A DNA stretch of 11,271 nucleotides. Source: Betaproteobacteria bacterium. GTDB lineage: Bacteria; Pseudomonadota; Gammaproteobacteria; Burkholderiales; SG8-39. The DNA is taken from the NCBI GenBank assembly GCA_011391295.1, contig JAABQT010000028.1, positions 1 through 11,271 on the forward strand. Reading direction: 5' to 3'. The position numbers were made by a program, and so were the translations under genes. This document shows, piece after piece, positions 6,229 to 11,271 of this stretch (position 1 is its first letter; every line of letters starts with the position of its first letter). The notes below the pieces were generated by a model. It ran no database searches. It was given only the letters and a program-made list of their open reading frames with translations, and had not been told where the DNA came from.

Positions 6229-6789
6229 ATGGCCGCCACCACCACCCTGAAGCTCCCCGAGAAGTTGAAGGCGCGCATCGCGCGCATCGCGGCCCAGACC
6301 GGGCGTTCGGCGCACAGCGTCATGCTCGAGGCGCTCGAGCGCGAAGTGGCGCGCGCCGAGCGCATGCGCGACTTCGTGCGCGAGGCGATCGCCTCGGATG
6401 CGGCGATCGAGGCCGGCGCGGCGGTGTACCGCGCCGAGGACGTCCACGCCTGGGTGGAACACCTGGCGAAGGGCGCCAGGCCCGCCGCGGCCGCGGCCGT
6501 GGCGCGGGTAGTTTATTCGGACAACGCGGTCGCCAACCTCGAGCGCGCCTTCGAGTTCCTGGCGCAGGACGATCCGGCGGCGGCGGTGCGCGCCGCGGCG
6601 GCGATCCGCGAGGCGGTCGATACGCTCTGCCGGCATCCGCTCATCGGCCGCGCGGTGGAACAGGGGCTGCGCGAGCTGGTGATCTCCTTCGGCAAGACCG
6701 GCTACGTGGCGCTGTACCGGTTCCTGCCGCAGCGCGACGAGATCCGCATCCTCGCCATCAGGCATCAGCGCGAGCTGGACTATCCCTAG
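6229..6789 (+). CDS. RHH antitoxin fused in frame to ParE/RelE-family toxin
   Basis: One 186-residue frame contains both halves of a ParD/ParE-type module. Residues about 4-40 (TTLKLPEKLKARIARIAAQTGRS and on) are a CopG/ParD-like ribbon-helix-helix; about 41-80 form the helical toxin-neutralising tail; 91-186 (VARVVYSDNAVANLERAFEF, ending LAIRHQRELDY) are a full ParE/RelE-fold toxin. Normally these are two overlapping genes. Here a GTG at 6499-6501 (codon 91) could still start the toxin. In the +1 frame the linker DNA reads on to ...RPRPWRG and a TAG at 6509-6511, which resembles the usual end of such antitoxins, so the fusion probably arose by one extra base near the GGG at 6471-6473. It could be a real fusion, a frameshifted locus or a sequence error. 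Confidence 0.8.
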   Translation: MAATTTLKLPEKLKARIARIAAQTGRSAHSVMLEALEREVARAERMRDFVREAIASDAAIEAGAAVYRAEDVHAWVEHLAKGARPAAAAAVARVVYSDNAVANLERAFEFLAQDDPAAAVRAAAAIREAVDTLCRHPLIGRAVEQGLRELVISFGKTGYVALYRFLPQRDEIRILAIRHQRELDYP

Positions 6790-6816
6790 GATTGCCGGCG
6801 GCATGCGCAGCGCAGA

Positions 6817-7194
6817 ATGCCGTGGCGGGGTGATTACTCCCGCGCCGCCGCGGGCGGCATCCCCCGGTTCGACGCGGTCAACCGCGCGTTGTCCAGGGCC
6901 ACCGGCTGGGAGATCGTCGCCGTGCCCGGGCTCGTTCGCGAGGAGCCGTTCTTCACCCATCTCGCCAACCGGCGCTTTCCGGTCACCGTGTGGCTGCGCA
7001 AACCCTTCGAGTTCGGCCTCATGCGCACTGCCGATGGCGTGCGGGCCTACGGCGCGGGGCTGCTCTCCTCGGGCGGGGAGCTCGCGTACTTCGTGCTCGA
7101 GTCCTTCGAGCAGCTGATGCGGGAGACGGCGCCGGATTTCGCGCCAATTTACGCTCGCCTGAGGGGGTTGGAGGCTTACCCGGCGGACGGCTGA
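6817..7194 (+). pseudogene. Internally deleted phenylalanine hydroxylase paralogue
   Basis: An open 125-residue frame that aligns only to phhA of this window. It keeps RGDYS, then IPRFDAVNR through RKPFEF (38 of 51 residues identical to phhA by eye), then EFGLMRTADG through GGELAY (26 of 27), then ESFEQLMRETAPDF to the end. Three blocks are missing relative to phhA: about residues 15-65, 121-177 and 203-233. All three losses keep the frame. The second removes both iron-binding histidines and the iron-glutamate neighbourhood, so it cannot be a normal hydroxylase. The 51-residue block is clearly diverged, so the duplication is not recent. No Shine-Dalgarno precedes the ATG at 6817. A decayed gene is the default reading; a retained small protein is possible because the frame is intact. 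Confidence 0.85.
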
Positions 7195-7219
7195 AAATCG
7201 GGGCCAAAGCCCGATTTCT

Positions 7220-7543
7220 TCACCGCAGGCCGAGCTGGATCCTGAGTGCCCGCTCGATGGCGAGCATCTCGGGTTGCGTGACCTTGCCGATGCGCCGCTT
7301 CAGGCGCTGCTTGTCGGTGGTGGTCACCTGGTCGGCCATCGCCTTGCCCGCCTTGCCTTTCACGACCACCGGCGCCTCGAAGACGTAGAGCTTCGCCGTG
7401 TTGCTGGTGACGGGCACCACCTGCACGCGGCGCATCGCAGCGTTCGAGGCGTCGTTGCTCACGATGACCGCCGGGCGCGTTTTCCTGACTTCGGTGCCCG
7501 CCGCGGGCTCGAAATCCACTCGCCAGAGCTCACCGCGTTTCAT
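7220..7543 (-). CDS. MazF/PemK-family toxin (second, distinct copy)
   Basis: A 107-residue MazF-fold protein: MKRGELWRVDFEPAAGTEVRKTRPAVIVSND at the start, VVPVTSN in the middle and ADQVTTTDKQRLKRRIG after it, all standard PemK/MazF landmarks. The R-P of TRPAVIV and the T of PVTSN correspond to the active-site arginine and threonine regions. It differs widely from the MazF at 5434-5748 and belongs to another branch (PemK-like, with the D-Q-V-T-T-x-D motif), so it is not a recent duplicate. Its start overlaps the antitoxin gene by 14 bases. It converges on the phhA remnant, with 25 bases between the stops. Confidence 0.9.
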   Translation of the reverse strand: MKRGELWRVDFEPAAGTEVRKTRPAVIVSNDASNAAMRRVQVVPVTSNTAKLYVFEAPVVVKGKAGKAMADQVTTTDKQRLKRRIGKVTQPEMLAIERALRIQLGLR

Positions 7544-7757
7544 CCACCCCTCCGGCCAGCCCTTCGCTCCACGCCTGCGCCTCGGCCTCGCGTGAGGCGT
7601 CCCGCGCCGCTTCGCGATACTGCGCGCTCAGGTCGCGCTGCGCCACGTGCGGGCGCGCGAGGTCCTCGATGAACTTGCTGATGCCGCCCCGGCCCACCAC
7701 CCGGTGCAGGCCTTCGTAGACGGCGTCGTCGATCAGGATGGTGAGTTTCTTCGCCAT
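7530..7757 (-). CDS. RHH-like antitoxin partner of the second MazF
   Basis: A 75-residue protein, MAKKLTILIDDAVYEGLHRVVG at the start, with a short beta strand and two helices (to about residue 50) consistent with a ribbon-helix-helix DNA-binding fold, then a charged alanine-rich helix (about 40-65) likely to bind the toxin. Its last codons overlap the toxin start by 14 bases, indicating coupled translation. It is unlike the AbrB-type MazE at 5745-5996. Identification rests mainly on its position beside a MazF and on this fold pattern. The upstream region has a weak ribosome site and a clear direct repeat, a probable operator. Confidence 0.75.
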   Translation of the reverse strand: MAKKLTILIDDAVYEGLHRVVGRGGISKFIEDLARPHVAQRDLSAQYREAARDASREAEAQAWSEGLAGGVDETR

Positions 7758-7773
7758 GGGGGGCCCTACGCGT

Positions 7774-7796
7774 TACGTACGATCATACGTACGATC
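7774..7796 (-). promoter_or_regulatory. Operator-like direct repeats upstream of the RHH-MazF pair
   Basis: Two exact copies of TACGTACGATC (7774-7784 and 7786-7796) repeat with a 12-base period, about 17 bases before the antitoxin start. Each contains the palindrome CGTACG. On the minus strand TATGAT (7787-7782) could be the -10. Tandem sites at one-turn spacing suit cooperative binding of an RHH repressor and point to autoregulation. Confidence 0.6.
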
Positions 7797-7857
7797 CGCG
7801 GGAGGCGCCAGCCCCGGCTAGCGCGGTCCGGGCGCCGGACTTCGGGAGCAGATCCCT

Positions 7858-7903
7858 GGGGCCAGACCCCTGTTTTTGCTTTTGTTATTAGGGGTCTGTC
7901 CCC
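7858..7903. repeat. REPIN-like palindrome upstream of the SLBB gene
   Basis: Arms at 7858-7871 (GGGGCCAGACCCCT) and 7890-7903 (AGGGGTCTGTCCCC) pair at all but one position around an 18-base T-rich loop. GGTCTGTCCCC is the core of the RAYT repeat family, while CCCCTGTTTTT on the left side matches the hairpin at 4541-4587, so this copy links the two repeat types. It lies between the toxin-antitoxin island and the export gene. Confidence 0.75.
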
Positions 7904-7949
7904 CTTTCAGGGCTAGAATCCCCGGTCCCAGCACCCCCGGGTCCTGACC

Positions 7950-10190
7950 ATGCGCCGCGCCCTTGTTTTCACTCTCGCTTTCGCGTTTGCCTCCGCCCAT
8001 GCCCAGACCGGTTCCGTCGGCGGCGCTTCTTCGACGCAAACGCCGCAGATCGTGGTGCAGCCGGTGCAGACGCCGACGATCACCAACGCGCCGCGCGCCG
8101 CCGATCCGGGCCTTCTCCAACTGGTCCCCGCCGACCCTGCCGCCCGCGGCACCCGGCCCGACGCCAACGGCGAGCGCGACGCCGCGCCCGAGAAGAACGA
8201 CTTTCAGGACTTCATCGCTTCTTCCACCGGGCAGAAGCTGCCGCTGTACGGCTACGACCTGTTCCGCCGCGCGCCTTCGACTTTCGCTCCGGTGGAGAAC
8301 ATCCCCGTCACGCCCGATTACCTCATCGGTCCTGGCGACGAGCTGCTGATCCGCGCCTGGGGGCAGATCGACGTGGACTACCGCGCCACGGTGGACCGCA
8401 ACGGGGCGATCAGCATCCCGCGCGTGGGCACGGTGCAGGTGGCGGGGCTGAAGTACCAGGAGCTCTCCGTAGCGGTGAAGCAGGCGGTGTCGAAGAACTT
8501 CCGCAATTTCGAGCTGCTGGTCACTTTGGGCCAGCTGCGCTCGATCCAGATCTACGTCGTGGGCCAGGCGCACCGGCCCGGCGCCTACACGGTAAGTTCG
8601 CTCTCCACCCTGGTCAACGCGGTGTTCGCCGCGGGCGGGCCTTCGACGCGCGGGTCGATGCGCGCCATCCAGTTGAAGCGCGGCACCCAGGTGGTGACCG
8701 AATTCGACCTGTACGATCTCCTGCTGCGCGGCGACAAGTCCAAGGACGCCCCGCTCCTGCCCGGGGACGTCATCTACTTCCCGCCCGCCGGGCCGCTCGC
8801 CGCGGTTTCGGGCAACGTGAAGAACCCGGCGATCTACGAACTGAAGGGCCCGGCCTCGGTGGTCACGCTGGTGGACTACGCCGGCGGCCTCACCACCACG
8901 GCGCAGGTGAAGAACGTCACCATCGAGCGCATCGAGAACCGCGACACGCGGGTGGTGGACCAGTTCACCCTGGACGCCGGCGGCATGGCGCGCACGGTGA
9001 AGGACGGCGACCTGGTGTCGGTGTACCCGATCTCGCCCAAGTTCGAGAACGCCGTCACCTTGCGCGGCAACGTGGCATTGCCGCTGCGCCATCCGTTCAA
9101 GGACGGCATGCGCATCCGCGACCTGATCCCCGAGAAAGAAGCCCTCATCACGCGCGATTACTACCAGCGCAAGAACAGCGCCGTGTTGGCGGATTCCGTG
9201 CCCCAGGGCGAGCTCGCTGCTTCGGTTCGGCGCCTGTTCGACGAGATCAACTGGGACTACGCCGTGATCGAGCGTCAGAACACGGACGACCTGTCCTCCA
9301 TCCTGATTCCGTTCAACCTCGGGAAGGTGGTGCTGGAGGGCGATCCCTCGCACAACCTGCCGCTGCGGCCCGGCGACATCGTCACCGTGTTCTCCAAGAG
9401 CGACATCAACGCGCCCGCTGGGCGGCGCCCGGTGGTAGTGAGGCTGGAGGGCGAGTTCAACCATGCAGGGGTTTACCAGGCGCTGCAGGGCGAGAGCCTG
9501 CGCCAGCTCGTCATGCGCGTGGGCGGCGTCACGCCGCAAGCCTATGTGTTCGGGACCGAGTTCATGCGCGAGTCCACGAAGAAACAGCAGGAGGAGCGGC
9601 TGCGCCAGGCCCTCATTCAGTACGAGCAAGACCTGCAACGCGCCGCGGCCACTCGGGCGCGCAACGTCACCAGCGCGGAAGACGCGGCTTCGCTGAAAGC
9701 GGAAGCCGAGGCGCAGCAGTCGGTGCTGGCGCGGTTGAAGCGCCTGCAGCCCACGGGAAGGATCGTGCTGGAGTTGGGGGAGGATTCCACCCTGGCGAAC
9801 ATCCCGGAGATTCCGCTGGAGGACGGGGACCGGCTGGTCATCCCCTACCGGCCGGCGATGGTGAGCGTGTTCGGCACCGTTTACAACGAGGCGGCGTTCC
9901 TCCACAAGCCGGACAAGACTGTGTCGGACTACGTTGCGCAGGCGGGTGGCACGAGGAAGGAAGCCGACCGGAGGAGCATGTATGTCCTGAGAGCCGACGG
10001 CTCGGTGATCAGCAACCAGGGGAGCTTCTTCTCCAGCAGCCTGGACGGCGCGCGGCTGATGCCGGGGGACGCGATCGTGGTGCCGGAGGATCTGACGCGC
10101 ACCACGTGGATGAAGGATCTGAAGGACTTCACGCAGATTTTCTACCAGTTCGGGTTGGGGGCGGCGGCGATCAAGGTCATCCGGGATTGA
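7950..10190 (+). CDS. SLBB-domain polysaccharide export protein (large Wza-related family)
   Basis: A 746-residue exported protein. Residues 1-18 are a signal peptide (MRRALVFTLAFAFASAHA, cut before QT), with no lipobox cysteine. About 120-197 is a polysaccharide-export (Poly_export) domain with YLIGPGDELLIRAWGQ and NGAISIPRVGTVQVAGL. Several SLBB-like units follow: about 200-250 (IYVVGQAHRPGAYTVSSLST), 285-335 (VSGNVKNPAIYEL), 495-535 (LEGEFNHAGVYQALQGESL) and 636-690 (VSVFGTVYNEAAFLHKPDKT); each major block ends near PGD-x-hydrophobic. About 540-600 is charged and likely coiled coil. Such proteins form or line the outer-membrane channel for exopolysaccharide or capsule. It is longer than Wza. 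No other export genes are seen here; they may lie elsewhere. TAGAAT at 7914-7919 could be a weak -10; no clear Shine-Dalgarno. Confidence 0.88.
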   Translation: MRRALVFTLAFAFASAHAQTGSVGGASSTQTPQIVVQPVQTPTITNAPRAADPGLLQLVPADPAARGTRPDANGERDAAPEKNDFQDFIASSTGQKLPLYGYDLFRRAPSTFAPVENIPVTPDYLIGPGDELLIRAWGQIDVDYRATVDRNGAISIPRVGTVQVAGLKYQELSVAVKQAVSKNFRNFELLVTLGQLRSIQIYVVGQAHRPGAYTVSSLSTLVNAVFAAGGPSTRGSMRAIQLKRGTQVVTEFDLYDLLLRGDKSKDAPLLPGDVIYFPPAGPLAAVSGNVKNPAIYELKGPASVVTLVDYAGGLTTTAQVKNVTIERIENRDTRVVDQFTLDAGGMARTVKDGDLVSVYPISPKFENAVTLRGNVALPLRHPFKDGMRIRDLIPEKEALITRDYYQRKNSAVLADSVPQGELAASVRRLFDEINWDYAVIERQNTDDLSSILIPFNLGKVVLEGDPSHNLPLRPGDIVTVFSKSDINAPAGRRPVVVRLEGEFNHAGVYQALQGESLRQLVMRVGGVTPQAYVFGTEFMRESTKKQQEERLRQALIQYEQDLQRAAATRARNVTSAEDAASLKAEAEAQQSVLARLKRLQPTGRIVLELGEDSTLANIPEIPLEDGDRLVIPYRPAMVSVFGTVYNEAAFLHKPDKTVSDYVAQAGGTRKEADRRSMYVLRADGSVISNQGSFFSSSLDGARLMPGDAIVVPEDLTRTTWMKDLKDFTQIFYQFGLGAAAIKVIRD

Positions 10191-10223
10191 CGGGCGTGCG
10201 CGCAAGGCCGGCCCTCGTGTATT

Positions 10224-10242
10224 TTGTAAATTGAATTGACAA
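10224..10242 (+). promoter_or_regulatory. AT-rich palindrome upstream of the ATPase gene
   Basis: A 19-base interrupted palindrome of pattern TTGT-n-AATT-G-AATT-n-ACAA, in a very GC-rich neighbourhood, 28 bases before the ATPase start and 33 bases after the SLBB gene stop. TTGACA occurs within it (10236-10241), but no good -10 follows. It may be a repressor site or part of a promoter; the binding protein is unknown. Confidence 0.5.
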
Positions 10243-10270
10243 TCTGCATGGCGCGGGCGAGGCTGGCGGG

Positions 10271-11271
10271 ATGCTGCCACGCCACGCCGGCGCCGCGCTG
10301 CGCCGCCTCGCCCGGCACTATCCCGTGCTCGCCGTCACCGGCCCGCGCCAGTCCGGGAAAACCACCCTCGTGCGCGCGACGTTTCCGCACAAGCCGTACG
10401 CCAACCTCGAGGAGCCGGACACGCGCGATTTCGCCGAGCGCGATCCCCGCGGCTTCCTCGCCCGGTTCGCCGCGGGCGCGGTGCTCGACGAGGCGCAGCG
10501 CGCCCCGGCGCTGTTCTCCTACCTGCAGTCCATCGTCGACGCGGACCGCCGGCCGGGGCGTTTCGTCCTCACCGGGTCGCAGCAGTTCGGCCTGCTCTCG
10601 GGCATCACGCAGTCGCTCGCGGGCCGGGTCGGGCTGCTGCACCTGCTGCCCCTGAGCCTCGCCGAGCTCGACCGCGCGACCCGGCCCGGCTCGATCGAGC
10701 AGCTGCTCTGGCGCGGCCTGTACCCGAGCGTCGCCGCCGGGGGCGTGCCGCCGGGAACCTGGTACGCCGACTACATGGCCACCTACGTCGAGCGCGACGT
10801 GCGCCAGCTCGTCAACGTGCGCGACCTGGGCGCGTTCCGCCGCTTCGTGCGCATGTGCGCGGCGCGCACCGCGCAGCTCGTCAACCTGTCCTCGCTGGCC
10901 GCCGACTGCGGCGTCACCCACAACACCGCCAAGGCCTGGCTCTCGGTGCTCGAGGCGAGCTACGTCGTGCGCCTGGTGGCGCCGTTTCACCGCAACTTCG
11001 GCAAACGGCTGATCAAGGCGCCCAAGCTGTTCTTCCTCGACACGGGGCTCGCCGCGTCGCTCGTCGGCATCCGCGAGGCGCGCGATCTGGCGACGCACGC
11101 GATGCGCGGCGCGCTGTTCGAGACCTGGGTGGTCGGCGAGATGCTCAAGCACGGCTGCAACCGCGGCGAGGCGCCCGAGCTGCATTTCTGGCGCGACGCC
11201 GCCGGCCACGAGGTCGACCTGCTGGTCGAGCGGGCCGCAGGGCTGCGCGCGCTCGAGGTCAAGTCCGGCCG
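10271..11271 (+). CDS. AAA ATPase with DUF4143 C-terminal domain (partial)
   Basis: The frame is open to the window end, giving 333 residues without a stop. MLPRHAGAALRRLARHYPVL is the common start of this family. Walker A is GPRQSGKTT (24-32), Walker B is AVLDEAQ (70-76) and the sensor-like LTGSQQ is at 100-105. A winged-helix region is likely at about 206-228 (LSSLAADCGVTHNTAKAWLS). The C-terminal part (FETWVVGEMLK, then FWRDAAGHEVDLLVE and ALEVKSG) is the DUF4143 domain, which has PD-(D/E)xK nuclease-like residues (Asp316, Glu329, Lys331). The family is widespread and of unclear function; links to phage defence or toxin-like roles are only speculation here. The start at 10271 is the first in-frame ATG after a stop at 10232. 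The Shine-Dalgarno is weak. Confidence 0.9.
   Translation, partial: MLPRHAGAALRRLARHYPVLAVTGPRQSGKTTLVRATFPHKPYANLEEPDTRDFAERDPRGFLARFAAGAVLDEAQRAPALFSYLQSIVDADRRPGRFVLTGSQQFGLLSGITQSLAGRVGLLHLLPLSLAELDRATRPGSIEQLLWRGLYPSVAAGGVPPGTWYADYMATYVERDVRQLVNVRDLGAFRRFVRMCAARTAQLVNLSSLAADCGVTHNTAKAWLSVLEASYVVRLVAPFHRNFGKRLIKAPKLFFLDTGLAASLVGIREARDLATHAMRGALFETWVVGEMLKHGCNRGEAPELHFWRDAAGHEVDLLVERAAGLRALEVKSG

Noticed and set aside
6110..6250. 46-codon open frame before the fusion gene
   Set aside because: It ends inside the fusion gene with a proline run, has no ribosome site and no recognisable features.
5434..7543. The two MazF genes as a recent duplication along with phhA
   Set aside because: The toxins share only family-level motifs and have different antitoxin types, so they are separate acquisitions.
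7818..10280. 820-residue open frame on the minus strand opposite the SLBB gene
   Set aside because: It is antisense to a clearly recognisable exported SLBB protein, is rich in R, H and A as expected of GC-rich shadows, and shows no domain.

Overview
The window reads as GC-rich proteobacterial chromosomal DNA, most likely betaproteobacterial. This is inferred from strongly G/C-ending codons, protein resemblance recalled from memory, and the pairing of tyrosine-catabolism genes with a RAYT element and a large SLBB export protein. No rRNA, tRNA or CRISPR array was seen, so the taxonomy is an inference. No stretch of more than 300 bases lacks a gene.

Layout. Positions 3-101 hold the last residues of an ABC-transporter ATPase of the LolD/MacB type. 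Positions 95-800 are a compact mobile element: a REP-associated tyrosine transposase (RAYT, IS200-like HUH family, minus strand) between 33-bp inverted terminal repeats. Next comes an aromatic amino acid degradation cluster, all on the plus strand: hpd, hmgA, fahA and phhA. Together they cover phenylalanine to tyrosine, 4-hydroxyphenylpyruvate to homogentisate, homogentisate ring opening, and fumarylacetoacetate hydrolysis. The transaminase, the pterin dehydratase (phhB) and maleylacetoacetate isomerase (maiA) are not in the window. Each junction in this block carries a RAYT-type repeat or a strong hairpin: a half repeat between hpd and hmgA, a perfect 23-bp-arm REPIN between hmgA and fahA, and a different 19-bp-arm hairpin between fahA and phhA.

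Positions 5434-7796 form a toxin-antitoxin island: a mazE/mazF pair (minus), an in-frame RHH-antitoxin/ParE-toxin fusion (plus), and a second MazF-family toxin with an RHH-like antitoxin (minus). Lying among them is a second, shrunken copy of phhA that has lost three internal blocks, all in frame, including the iron-binding centre. Each toxin-antitoxin promoter region has its own palindrome or direct repeat, a likely autoregulatory operator.

The right third holds another REPIN-like palindrome, a 746-residue periplasmic/outer-membrane SLBB polysaccharide-export protein, and a DUF4143-type AAA ATPase that runs off the window end, preceded by an AT-rich palindrome.

The points most worth following up are the REP-type sequences at nearly every gene junction of the catabolic block, the in-frame-deleted phhA paralogue, and the antitoxin-toxin fusion, which looks like the product of a one-base frameshift. 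No clearly new defence or enzymatic system is evident.
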